A program made the position numbers and the translations under genes. The notes under the pieces were generated by a model that was given only the letters and a program-made list of their open reading frames with translations, ran no database searches and was not told the DNA's origin. DNA of 64,000 bases from Dioscorea cayenensis subsp. rotundata (lineage: Eukaryota > Streptophyta > Magnoliopsida > Dioscoreales > Dioscoreaceae): NCBI RefSeq assembly GCF_009730915.1, contig NC_052482.1, positions 4,737,766 through 4,801,765 on the forward strand. The letters are read 5' to 3'. This document shows, in pieces, positions 21,896 through 33,484 of the stretch (its first letter is position 1; each line of letters starts with the position of its first letter).

Positions 21896-23737
21896 TGATA
21901 AGTGCTTGTGCGATATGAATGCGAAGCATTCATTCCTTATGTTGAGCATTACTTTTCTCTGGTTTTTACACTAATATGTGTGCTTTTATGTTACTTTTAT
22001 GCAGGTAGGGTTGTGAGGCCGATTATGAAGGAAAGAAGCAAATGTGGATCATAATGCACCGATTTTGGAGGAAATCTTGCTAAGGTTCAAACACGAATAC
22101 ATAGGTAAGGTGTGAGATGCTAGAGTGTGTGCCAACCTCCTCGTATTCGAGTGAGCACATCCATTGGGAAGGGCACAAGGGTGGTCACACTCGAGCATTC
22201 CGACTTATGCACATAGAACAAGAGCTTCACCAACTTATATATCATTGAAGAAGCAAGTGATCCACAACGTGAACGTGTGCCCGTTTGCATTACCCCGATG
22301 AAAGTATGGATTTGGGAAGCTATTCAAGCCAACTGTAGCAGCACTGTTCAAAGCCGGCCGAGAAAACAGTAAATAAGAGAATCCACACGGGCGTGAGGAA
22401 ATTATCCACGCCCGTGTGGAAATTCCACAGGGGCGTGTGAAACATCCACGACCGTGTGGTCGCCCGATTCCAGCCCTATTTAAAGCCGATTTAGCCTCGA
22501 TTTTAGTATTCTTTTCTCCATCTTTTCCCCAACTTGAGAGAGGGCTTCGGCTAGGGTTTCGAGGGGTATTGGCTAGGGTTTTGGAGAGGTTCTACGGCTC
22601 TGACATCGCGCATTATTTGGAAGAAGGTTATTGGCTCTGACATCGGCATCGATCCGGCGAGGTGTATCCTAGGCAGGACAAAGGATCCTTTGCGACGTGT
22701 AGAGGACTCTCCACAAGACCATCGACACGATCATCGAGAGGGTTTGTTTATGGATTCATTGCTTTTACATTCTATTTCTTTGATTGTACTTAGCTCCATG
22801 GAGAGCTAAACCCCTATTGGGTACTTGGATATTTGTGAACCCTAGGATGTATTAGTTTCATTGAATCTCTTTATTATACTTTCAATTAATTGATGTTTAT
22901 TGTGAGTTCCAATCTTGAATGCTTGATTGTATGAACATTTCCCCTAGAGTGACACTGGGGTTAAGAGTTCTTGTTGATAACCTTGTGAGTGAGTGACACA
23001 CCACGAGCGTTAGACAAATCTAGGTTGGAGAGGGTTGAAAGGGTGAGTTGAGAGGTACAGGAGCGTCCCCTTTCCCCTCCAGCGTGATAGGTTCTACCTC
23101 CGTTCCTCGAGTTCTTTGCGGCCATAATAGAGTGAATGATCTAAGGGATGAACCTCCGCTGGGGCTTAGTTGCACGTACAACGGAGTGAAGTGTTGAGGT
23201 GATCTTAGTATATAGGGCTTAATCGTGGTTAGGGACCTTCCACCTTGACCAAAGGGTTAGGTCTATAATTAGGAAGAGATTTATTACTTGGAATCCCTAG
23301 AGCTCATTGCAACTCTATGCGAGTGGGTGGTGTTGAGATTGTTTGATTTCTCCTCCGAGACATGTATAGAGTTAGGCATAGTTGACCTTAGGTTTGGGAC
23401 TATGCATTTAAGGATTTCCACGACTCACTATTGCATTGATTAGGAAGCATAATAGAGGGTTCTTGCACTTGAAGCAATTATCAGGTAGAACATTATGCGA
23501 GTACCCCATCTCTATCGATAGCCCTTCCTCTTACTTTACTTTTGCTCTCTTACTTGTTGCTTCTATTGTTGAGAATTGAATCATTGTCACACTTATCACT
23601 ATTGGTCTTCGACTTAGCTAAGAATCGAATTAAGTATTTTTAATCCCTACTCCCTGTGGATTCGATACACGCTCACCCGGGATTATTACTTCGACAAACC
23701 CATGCACTTGCGGGATATACGCAAGGGGACCTTGTCA
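21896..23737 (+). repeat. Family-A 3' LTR of element A3, complete
   Basis: 1842 bases from TGATAAGTGCTTGTGCG to GGGGACCTTGTCA. Palindromes at about 22383-22462 (CACACGGGCGTG, CCACGCCCGTGTGG, ACAGGGGCGTGTG, CCACGACCGTGTGG) lie directly upstream of a TATA-like box TATTTAAA at 22477-22484. A pyrimidine-rich stretch (CTTTTCTCCATC) about 25 bases downstream is a plausible transcription start region. Right flank GTTGC is inside a protease gene. Confidence 0.9.
22477..22484 (+). promoter_or_regulatory. TATA-like box of family-A LTR
   Basis: TATTTAAA follows the palindrome cluster by about 15 bases. The same spacing holds at 39432-39439, 17392-17399 and, on the minus strand, at 54812-54819. Confidence 0.55.
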
Positions 23738-24427
23738 GTTGCACATCAACATTCCATTTGTAGAGGTGTTGACTCAAATGTATCACTATGCAAAGTTTTT
23801 AAAGGACCTCTTTACCAATAAGAGAAAGTTGGAAGAGAGTGCATCTGTGATTCTAGATGCTTTATGTTTGATGGTGTTGCAAAATAATATGCCGAATAAG
23901 ATGAAAGACCCCATAAGCTTCATCATTTTGTGCAACATTGGTGATTTGGGTGAAGAGAAGGCATTAGCGGATTTAGGGGCTAGCATCAACGTCATGCCTT
24001 ACTCGTTCTTTCAAAAGCTAGGCTTGGGAGAGCCTAGGCCCACTCAGATGACACTTCAATTGGTGGACCGAACGGTTAGACATCCGAGGGGTATCATTGA
24101 AGACATACTTGTAAAGGTTAACAAGTACATATTTCCTGTGGACTTTATAGTGTTGGATGTCAATGAGGATGTTGATGTTGCTTTGATACTTGGGAGGATG
24201 TTCTTGGACACTTCCAAGGCTCTTATTGATATGGATAGTGGGGAGTTGACTTTACGAGTTGAGGATGAGAAGCATACATATCGCCTTACCGAAGCCACGA
24301 GACATTCTCTAGACTTTGATGATACTCTTTACTTTATTAACAATACCGATGAACTAATAGATGAATTTGCGCAGGAAATGAGGAAGTTACTAGACCAAGA
24401 CATGGAGAATGAGGAAGTTATGAAAAT
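23738..24427 (+). pseudogene. Aspartic protease fragment of an Athila-like element
   Basis: An open frame of about 230 codons starts mid-gene at LHINIPFVE, continues with KYAKFLKD-like linker (here HYAKFLKDLFTNKRKLEE), and contains the protease active-site segment ALADLGASINVMPYSFF, then GLGEPRPTQMTLQLVDR and PVDFIVLDVNEDVDVALILGR. The catalytic motif reads DLG, the usual form in this lineage. The left edge is the LTR of A3, inserted in the gene; the right edge is a join to LTR G. It is an orphan fragment, although its frame is open. Confidence 0.8.
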
Positions 24428-25640
24428 CCACGATTCCAGCCCTATTTAGGTATTAATTTCATCACGTTTTGAGGATCTTTTCCCATCTTTTCGCCATCTC
24501 TTCACCATCTTTGGAGGCACTCGCAGCTAAGGTTTAGCAGTGCTTTTGGCAAGGCTTTTGGGGTGGTTGTACGGCTTTCAAAACCACATTCCTTCAGAAG
24601 AGGGTTATTGGCAGAGCTTTCATCGGCATCAATTCTTTGAGGTGTGCCCTAGGCTTGCATGCTTTTACTTTTGATTTCATTATTGATTATATCTTGCTAC
24701 ATGGAGAACTAAACCCCTAGTGAGTATTTGGACTTGTAAACCCTAGGATGATATTTTTTTTTTTGACCTTTCTAGTATGTTTCTTTAATTGATGTCTTTA
24801 ATTGACTTCTAATCTTAGATGCTTATTGAATGGGTTTTCACTTGGATTGACACTAGGCTTGAAAGCCTACATTGGTAATCCTTGTGAGTGAGTGACACAC
24901 CATGAGGGCTAGACAAAGCAAGATTGGAGAGGGTCGAGAGGGTGAGTCTAGATGTAGCGGAACATCCCCTTTTCCCTCCGCTGTGATTTATCCTACCTCC
25001 ACGTTCCAAGAGTTCTTTGTGGCCATAGTAGAGTGAAGTGCTAATAGACGAACTCCGCTAGGGATTAGTTGTGCAACCAATAGAGTGAAGAGTTAAAGTA
25101 ATCCTTAGTATCTTGGGCTTAATTATGACTAGGGGTCTTTCGCCTGGACCAAAGGGTTTGATCTATGTTCAAGAATAGGGTTTATCAATTGGAGTCCCTA
25201 GAGGTTTAAGCAACTTTGCACAGTATGAGGTATTGAGACTAAGCGATTTCTCTGTCAGACCATAGTGTAGGGTTAGCCACAGTTGACCTTAGGTTTGGAA
25301 CGATGTATTTTAGGATTTCCACTACCCATTAAGCATCAGTTAGAAGACATAATAGTTGGTTTTACATTAGTAGCAATAGTCCTAGAGGGAGCAATGTTCG
25401 GGTGCCCCAATTTTTATCGATTGCCTTTCCTCTCATTTTTTATAGCATCTCTCTTTCTTATTCTTTTTATTTCTTTTCATATTAATATTGTTCACACTAC
25501 TATCAATCTATCTTCACTTTAGTTAAATAGCAATCTTTGTGTTTTTGATCAATATTCCCTGTGGATACAAGTACCCACTCACCAATGTATTATTACTTCG
25601 ACCCATGCACTTGTGGTACATACACAAAAGGCGTTTCTCA
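24428..25640 (+). repeat. LTR family G, 5' truncated
   Basis: Starts at the promoter-proximal part (CCAGCCCTATTTAGG) and resembles family-B LTRs throughout (for example CACCATCTTTGGAGGCACTCG, compare 8880). It ends near GCGTTTCTCA (25640). It interrupts a minus-strand ATHILA ORF on its right side. Its upstream part and the left portion of that ORF are missing. Confidence 0.65.
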
Positions 25641-26172
25641 GGATTATAGGGAAGAGAGGAGCTCAACCATCGCCAAGTGTTACTAAGGGGCTCCCTTGCC
25701 AGTCTGGAAGTAAACAAAGCGTTGTAGGTAGGGATGCGTGTAAACTCAGCATTACACAAGCCCAAGTGGATGGAAAACTCGGTAAGGCTCATACAATGTA
25801 ATACACCGAAGGCTTGAAACTGAATGTAATCTGCTCGGTGAAACGCGATTATACACCGCGATAACTCAAAAGTGGAAACTCAAAAGTGGACAACACCTCA
25901 AGTGCCACAAGCTCATAGGTGTTGTCGGTGATCTGAAACAATTGTCTCCAGGCCTCAGCACTCAGTAACTATTGAGCCTCAGCCTCAAGCCCGATCTTAT
26001 GCAAGACGTCCCAATTTATTTCTCTCGATTCACCAAAACATCAACGTAAGAAATGAGCATACCGCTAAATATGAGGCTGGGCATGGAATGTATTTTGGTA
26101 CTCCGCTCCAGATGATGAGGCACCAGCCCTAGGCCTCTTAGAAGGCTTGCCAATGATGTTATTCCTCATCAT
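25641..26172 (-). pseudogene. ATHILA-type ORF pseudogene (element B)
   Basis: From tandem ATGs at 26172/26169 the minus strand encodes RNNIIGKPSKRPRAGASSSG, later LEAEAQ-stop-LLSAEAWRQLF and ELVALEVLSTFEF, then SLTEFSIHLGLCNAEFTR and WRWLSSSLPYNPE, where LTR G breaks it. It diverges from the A2 and E versions but keeps the same segment order. A polypyrimidine run and TAG lie 3 bases before the ATG. Confidence 0.7.
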
Positions 26173-26228
26173 TATCTACAAAGAGAAAGTGAAACAATTC
26201 AGTTCAAAATACAAAAACTCAGGCCGGA

Positions 26229-27904
26229 TGATAAGTGCTTGAGTAGACATATTTTTATATATGTTTTACATGCATTGAGCATCATTTCTACCATGGTTTA
26301 TGTCTCATATTGTGTATTCGGTGTTCTTTTATGCATATAGGTTGTGAATGCCTTGAAGAGTAAAGAGGAAGCAAAGATAGGCTATAAAGACACAATGTTG
26401 GGAGTTCTTGTTCAATTCAAGGACCAAGACACGAGAGGAGTTCATAAACGTGGAGATGTGTGCCAACTTCCAGGAAGATTCAAGTCAATTCACTAGTCGG
26501 AATGGCACAAAGGCAGCCACATCTTCATGTTCCTTCTCTTTGTGAAGATTGCAAGACCTCTCAAAGATAAGTCGATGAAGAAAAGTTTTATAGCCAACCA
26601 CACGGACGTGTGCCCGGACATGTGGCCTCAAAGATACTGTAGCGAAATTACTGTTCACGTGCCCGCATGGAAATTCCACGCGCCCGCGTGGAAATTCCTG
26701 TAGCCCACGCGGGCGCGTGGAAAATTCACATGGGCGTGTGGGGGCACGTGACAGACGCGGTCTAAGGCCTATAAATAGCCGTTTTGCCCTAGTCTTTCTC
26801 ATAATTTGTGCGGCTCTTAAGGGGTGAGACGGCTAGAGTTTGGAGAGGAGATCTTTTCGGCTTTGGAGGCGCTTCGTCACCAACATTGATCAATTTCTCC
26901 TCTGTCATAGCATCAAGGAAGCCACCGGTGAACCTAGCTTCGGACTGGGTCCTTCAAAACATCGAAGCTCTCCATCAAGGCCATCAGTTCATATATAAGG
27001 GGGTTTATTTCTATATTTTTAATGTACTTTCATTCATTGATGGTGTGTTTTGTATGTTGCTCCATGGAGAGCTAAAACCCTAGAGGGTATTTGGGCTTGT
27101 GAACCATAGGATTCTCATCTTCTGTGGATTTGCTTAGTGTTTTTATTTAATTTGAGTTTGATTAGGTTTTAATCTTGATTGTCTAATGCTTGCTTGCTTT
27201 ATTGGTCTTTTAGTTATTTGGTTTCCATGATTTGTTACCTTGGTGAGAGAGAGATCTCCATTAGGGTTAGAATCTCAAGATTGAAGAGGGTTGAGAGGGC
27301 GAGTCATGAGATAGTGAGCATCCCCTTACCCCTCTGATTTGTGTATTCTATCTCTGTTCTCTAAGCTCTATGCAACCATATTTGGTCTGAGGCATGAGAT
27401 TGAGAGATTTCTCCTCCGGGACCTTGTAGGCAGTTAGGAACCTTCGTCGGGAATTAGGGTTGGATCAATTTTTAGGAATCGGATACACCTCCTGGAATCC
27501 CTAGAGTGCTTTGCGGTCATATGTGGTGTGAGGTGTTGAGATTGAGCGATTTCTCCACCGGGATCTCGTAGGGGACTAGTATCGGTGATCGGGAGGCCGT
27601 ATTTGATTATATTTGGATTTTCACAACATAACTTACTCTTCATAGAAACACTTTGCTCATTCGGTACCTAATACCTAAATCCTATGGGGAGCATTGCCCG
27701 AATACCCCACTTTTACTGATTGAGATCTCCCTCAATTTCACCCTTGCATATTCATCTCCGGTATTCATTTCTTCGCACATTAGATCACCACACTTTTCCA
27801 TTTCTTCACCCTGTTCCCTATGGATTCGACTACCTGACTCACCGGGTATTTTATTACTTCAACACCCCTGCACTTGCGGTTCACACACATATTCAGATGT
27901 GTCA
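26229..27904 (+). mobile_element. Solo LTR H with perfect TSD
   Basis: 1676 bases from TGATAAGTGCTTGAG to GATGTGTCA, flanked on both sides by CCGGA (26224-26228 and 27905-27909). It is left from an insertion that lost its interior by LTR-LTR recombination. A canonical TATAAATA lies at 26770-26777, and at least five palindromic motifs lie upstream (about 26600-26752), including CACGCGCCCGCGTGG and CACGTG. It split element B's leader/array region. Confidence 0.9.
26770..26777 (+). promoter_or_regulatory. TATA box of LTR H
   Basis: TATAAATA, the best TATA match in the window, about 20 bases downstream of the last palindrome-rich stretch. Confidence 0.65.
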
Positions 27905-28640
27905 CCGGACACGATCGTACTAGGTGCACAGTGACCGCATCAATGTGAGAGCCAGAGTTTGTTGGAAGAGACACTCAGTGGTGACACGATCATGTCACAA
28001 TAAGCAACATGATTGTGTTTCATGTCACAATAAGCAACATGATCATGTTAGTGTCGATCATTGTCCCAAAGAGGCCTACAACGCCTACCCACCGTGGGTG
28101 CACCAATACACAAATACGATTTCTACAAGCCACAAATCGCACACCCAAGCACTGCCATCATGAAATACATAGAAGAAAACGACTAGTACTTACCAAAATC
28201 GAAGATACGATGAAGAGAAAAGAAATAATAAATGAGGCAAAACTTCAATGAAGATTACAATCGAATACACCGCCTTAAGTAGGCCAAATGGGAGAGAAAT
28301 ATTCAGGCATTTCGGTGGAGAAAAGACGCGGTGAAAGGTCGTGTCCGCCGGTGATAGGGCTTTTAAAATGAAATGTTGGAACCAAACAGTCATACCCCTC
28401 ACACGCCTGGGACACATGCTTGTTAGGTTATGGGGTTAGGACAAAGAAAACCAGGGATGATACGATCATGTCACCGAGTGTGCTAACCCCATTGAAAATT
28501 TCAAAAGAACAACAAAAATTCATATCATTATTGACACGATCATGTAATGAACACAGAGGACATGTCTCTCCCTGACACGATCATGTCAAGCCCGAGTCTA
28601 TCCTTGAAAATTACCAAATGTGCAACAAGTGAAGATCAGT
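27905..28640 (-). repeat. TGACACGATCATGTCA palindrome array (element B)
   Basis: The 16-base near-palindrome TGACACGATCATGTCA occurs at 27982-27997 and 28573-28588. Close variants occur at 27907 (GACACGATCGTAC), 28020-28060, 28458-28473 (TGATACGATCATGTCA) and 28532. The array sits between the end of the gag-protease gene and the ATHILA ORF, the same place as the CACGGGCGTG arrays in family A. Its flavour matches palindromes in element B's own LTR (33485-34684). Confidence 0.75.
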
Positions 28641-28945
28641 GGCACTCGCATGGGCATTCCCTACTTGTGTCATGCCTAGAATTTTCAAAAATAGAGACTT
28701 TTTCCCCACAAATGAATAGCAAGGAACACTGTCCAACACAAAGCAATATCAACAAGAAAATCAAATTGAAGAAATATCGACAAAGATAAAATCATGAGAG
28801 AGTGGATGACATATAGCTGGAAATAACAACGATCTAAGACAAAATGAAAAACAAAAATGAACAAGCAACTACAAAACACACAACTTTGGTTGTCTCCCAA
28901 GGAGCTGTTGTTTAATGCCACTAGCCTGATGTACCTGTTTCAAGT
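28641..28945 (-). other. Post-stop region of element B
   Basis: AT-rich, non-coding. It contains the B version of the conserved hairpin (minus strand CCTTGGGAGACAACCAAAG, 28884-28901). Confidence 0.55.
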
Positions 28946-29620
28946 TTACAGGGGTTCATGAAGTCGAGACCCCTCTTGGCCACCTGAGATACAATTGCAA
29001 GCATATGGTGACAACATGTTAATCAAATGGATCTCATCAAATGTCTGAGTGCCAGAATGATTAGAATTATGCGGCCTGGGCAGTGAGGTAAGTGGTGTCA
29101 TCTTTCAAGTTGTCACTTTTTTCTACCATTTCCTTGCTTTGGAGATCCATTTCCCTGATAGTTCTGCATTCTTTCTAGCTACCATGTCCAAAATCTGGGC
29201 TTCCTTTATTTCCCCTTCAAGTTTATCTTCATGAATATCTCCTGCACAAAGTTAGAAACAAACTCATCAACAATATGAACACAATAATAAGTATCATCAA
29301 TGTCCATTGTGTGTCTCATGGAGTCACGAAGTGTGAATGTAGTTTCTTCATCTCCAACTTGAAGTGTCATTTGGTCATCTTGGACATTAATAAGTGCTTA
29401 GGACGTCACCAAGAATGGTCACCCCAGTATTAATGTCACTTCAACCTTGTTATCAATATCTAAGATAATGAAATCCATCGGAAATATAAATTTGTCCACT
29501 TTAACCAAAACAACTTTAATTATGCACCTTGGTCGTCTGGTGTATCGGTCTGCTAGTTGTAAGGTCATGTTTGTGGGTTTTGGCTCCCCGAGCCCCAAAT
29601 TTTGAAAAATTCTGTATGGT
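28946..29620 (-). pseudogene. Protease C-terminal part and tail (element B)
   Basis: Minus-strand codons show LQLADRYTRRPRCIIKVVLVK, PMDFIILDIDNKVEVTLILG and a C-terminal tail ending near GSRLHEPL at the stop (28946). In-frame stops are present. The tail ends like the gag-protease tails of A1 and D, with no RT behind it. It was joined to 31462 and onwards before the solo LTR (29621-31461) inserted in the active-site region. Confidence 0.75.
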
Positions 29621-31461
29621 TGATAAGTGCTTGTGTGTTAAGAATGCGAAGTGTTCTTTCCTTACATGAGCATTACTTTTATTAGGTTTATGCGCTAATA
29701 CATGTGTATATGTGTTCTTTTGCGCAGGTAGGGTTGTGAAGCTATGTTGTAAGAAAAGAAGCCAAAAGTAGATCGTGTACGCATTATTTGTTTGAATCTT
29801 AGAAGCAACAACGCAAAGACACAAGTAGGGGCTCTAAGATACGTGAATGTATACCAACTTCCATATATTCAAGCCATTAAAATTAGTTGGACGGGCATGA
29901 AGGCAGTCAGATATTCGTATCCCAACTTGTGCAATGATAGCAAGATCTTCACCAATGAAACCATTTATTGAAGAAGCGACGTGATCTACGGCATAAACGT
30001 GTGCCCGTTTATGTTGCCTCGATAAAAAGTGGATTTGGGAGTGTTTTTGGCGGGTAGTAATGTAGAAATGTACTGTAGCAATTACTGTTTACAGCCGGCT
30101 GAAAATCAGAATTCCAGAGAATTCACACGGGCATGTGGAAATTCAACATGCCCGTGTGGATGCCCTATTCTAGCCCTTTAAAAGTAACGATTCAACCCCA
30201 ATTTCTCCATCTTTTCCTCTATCATTTCTTCCACCTTTCCCCATCTTTGGAGGCACCGGCGACTAGGGTTTGGAGAGGCTTTGGCAAGGCTTTGGAGAGG
30301 TTTGACGGCCTTTGACACAACATTTCCTTTAGAAGAGGGATATTGGGGGAGCTTTCGTCAGCACCGATCTGGTAAGTTGTGCCCTAGGTTTGACGAGGGG
30401 ACCTTTGAAGAATACGCGGCCAATCTACGAGACCTTCGACACAAACACAAGGGGGTTTTTATTCATGGATTGCATCTCTTTACTTTTGATTTCATTATCT
30501 ATTGTATTTTGCTCCATGGAGAGCTAAACCCGTAGTGGGTATTTGGGTATTTGTGAACCCTAGGATGTATTCATTTCATTGAATATCTTTATTATGCTTT
30601 CAATTAATTGATGTTTATTGTGAGTTCCAATCTTATAGGCTTGATTGTTTGAATACACCCCTAGAGTGACACTAAGTTTGAGAGTTCTTGTTGCTAACTC
30701 TTGTGAGTGAGTGACACACCACAAGAGTTAGACAAAGCTACATTGGAGAGGGTTGAGAGGGTGAGTCGAGAGGTAGCGGAGCGTCCCATTTCCCCTCTGG
30801 TGTGATCTATCCTACCTCCACGTTCCAAGAGTTCTTTGCGGCCATAATAGAGTGAATGGGCTAAGGGATGACCTTCCGCTGGGTCTTAGTTGCGAGTGCA
30901 ACGAAGTGAAATGTTGAAGTGACTTTAGCACCTAGGGCTTAATTGTCGTTAGGGACTTTCCAACTGGACCAAAAGGTTTGGTCTATACATAGGAATAGGG
31001 TTTATTACTTGGAATCCCTAGAACTCATTGTAATTCTATACAAGTGCGAGGTGTTAAGATTGTTCGATTTCTCCTCCGGGACATGTATAAAGTTAGGCAT
31101 GGTTGACCTTAGATTTGGAACCATGTATTAAAGGATCTCCATGACTCATTAATGCATTAGTTAGAAAGCATAATAAGGGGTTTTGCACTTGAAACGATTG
31201 TCCTAGGCGGAACAATATTCTGATACCCCATTTATCGTCGATTGCCTCCCCTATCTTTTACTTGCACGTCCTTTATCTTTTCTTATTTTCATTTGCATTG
31301 AGTTTGTTTTCACATCACTTTCAACATATTTTCATTCAAGTTAAATAGCAATCTTGGTGGTTCTAAGCACTATTCCTTGTGGATTCGACTACCCTCTCAC
31401 CGGTGTATTATTACTTTGACACCCTTGCACTTGCGGTTTACACGCATATTCGGACGTGTCA
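29621..31461 (+). mobile_element. Solo LTR, family B (copy 2)
   Basis: 1841 bases from TGATAAGTGCTTGTGTG to CGGACGTGTCA. Flanks are ATGGT (29616-29620) and ACGGC (31462-31466), a degenerate target-site duplication with two mismatches. The split protease reads on across it (INLMP on one side, the next residues on the other). A palindrome CACACGGGCATGTGG / CAACATGCCCGTGTGG lies at 30124-30160, upstream of a TTTAAAA box. The 3' three quarters are also present in copy 1. Confidence 0.85.
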
Positions 31462-33307
31462 ACGGCATCAGATTAATACTTGCTCCAAGGTCAGAAAGAG
31501 CCTTCTCATCAACAAAACCCCCAATTATGCACGGAACGAAAAAGCCCCTAGATCTTTCTCCTCCTTGGGGAGTTTGTTAAACAGCAAAGCAAAATACACC
31601 TCATTGATTATCACATAAGACACATCCTCTACCTTCCTTTTGTTGGTGGGTAGTTCCTTCAAGAATTTAGCATATCTCAGCATTTTTGCAAGATTTTCTA
31701 CAAATGGGACTTTAATGTGCAAAGTCTTAAACATGTCGAGGAACTTTTTGTACTGATCATCTTGTTGGTCTTTCCTTACCTTGGAAGGGAATGGAGGTTT
31801 CTGTTGATACTCTGGAATTAAAGTTTTATCCCTTGTAGTGTTATCCATGTCAGTGGTCACAATGGGTTTAGCAAATTCTGGTTCAGGCTCTCTTGTTGGT
31901 CTTTCCTTCTCAACAGTGTTTTGAAGCTAGTTCCTACTTCTTAAAGTCACGCCCTTCAACGATTCCTTGATTAGCCACAGTGTTGCTCGGGAGGGTCCCC
32001 GGTAGTCTCTCTTCTAGTCACGTGGATATTTGAGCTACTTGATGCTCCAAGTTCCTCACAGTTGCATTGCTGTGTCTAATAATCTCTTCATGACCGGCGA
32101 ATCAAGTCTCAATACTCTTGATTAATCAGGTATTTAAACTTGTGAGATCATTAGAAGACTCTAAAGAGGATGAAGGTTACGATTGTTGTGTAACTTGAGG
32201 TGGAGGCTTGTATTGCTGCTGATGATGTGTCAACTGACCGTATCCTGGCTGACTCCAAGAAAAATTTGGGTGATTTCTCCATCCAGCATTATATGTGTTG
32301 CTATATGGGTTGTTCCGATAATAACAGTTCTAACCAAGAAAATCCACCTGTTCAATCTTTTCAGCACTTGCATCAAGAGAAGAAAAAAAAACTTGGATCA
32401 CATAAGTGGCCAGAATTATCATGAATGGGTCCTGAGCTTGAAAACGGAGATTGCATGTTGTCTAACCTCTTTGTTATTGCTTCAACCTGTGCTGCAAGAG
32501 TCATGATGACATCCACTTGATAGATATCGATAAACTTCACCGGTTTGTTTCTCTCTGAACTCCATTGATACCCATTTTTTTCCATCTCTTCAATCATCTT
32601 TTGTGCATCACCAGGTTTTTTGTTACACAATGAACCTCTAGCGGCTGCATCAAGAATGTGTTTGGTCAAAGCATTCAACCAATTGTAGAAGATTTGGATT
32701 TGCATATATTAAACAATTTCGTGCTGCAGGTATTTTCTTAGCATATCCTTATACCTTTCCCATGTATCGTATAATGATTCAGACTCCAATAGAAGAAAAG
32801 AAGAGATATCACTTCTGACTTTGGTGATCTTAGCAGGAGGAAAGTATCTAGCAACAAATGCCTCAGAAGTCTGCTTCCATGTAGTGAGAGACCAAGTAGC
32901 AAGGAATTTGGGCAATGCTTGGCTCTTCGTCGCAATGTGAATTGAAAGAGTTACAGACAAATAGCCCTCATAGAAACATTGCTTGTCTTGTAAGTGTCAC
33001 AGATTTCCAAGAAATTTATGAGGTGCTCATATGGAACTTCATCCTAAAATCCATCGAATTAACATATCTATTGCACCAACTTAATGAAACATGAGGACGA
33101 ATAATACTGGAACTGACCGCCTCAAGATTTGGCCATGCAAAATCTGAGGTACTCCTCCTGACCCACTTCCACACTAATCTCAACAAATCCTGTCTCACTG
33201 TAATTGATCTGACGAATTCTTCTTCTGAATGTTCTTTCTAGTTCTGGATCAGGATTAGCTAGCGGGGTACACTTGTTACCATGGGTCATGCAATTATGCA
33301 TACACAT
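31462..33307 (-). pseudogene. Element B gag-protease pseudogene, N-terminal part (copy 2)
   Basis: From the ATG near 33307 the minus strand encodes gag (TPLANPDPELERTFRRRIRQ). At about 32960-32709 is the core retrotransposon gag segment (TWKQTSEAFVARYFPP, then SLYDTWERYKDMLRKY), at 32705-32373 the C-terminal part, and at 31860-31525 the linker and protease start (KKFLDMFKTLHIKVPFVENL), followed by a DLGASIN-like active site near 31470. Several frameshifts and stops break it. It is cut at 31461 by the solo LTR and continues at 29620. Confidence 0.8.
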
Positions 33308-33460
33308 ACAAAATAGAACGATATAAGCTCAACGAAACTTGAAGCAAAGCAAAGAAAAGTAAAATACAATAAAGAATATGAAGGCAAGAAAATATATGCA
33401 AATATACACAATATAAACATAATAGAACACTAGATTATAAGCTTCCTTCATAGTTTTCTA

Positions 33461-33478
33461 TCCCTAGCAATGGTGCCA
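33461..33478 (-). other. Primer binding site, tRNA-Asp type (element B)
   Basis: TGGCACCATTGCTAGGGA on the minus strand, 6 bases from the LTR end at 33485. Identical to copy 1. Confidence 0.8.
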
Positions 33479-33484
33479 AAAACT

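Noticed and set aside
23739..24449. Intact 236-codon protease gene.
   Set aside because: The frame is open, but it starts mid-gene at an LTR insertion point and ends in another LTR, so it is an orphan fragment.
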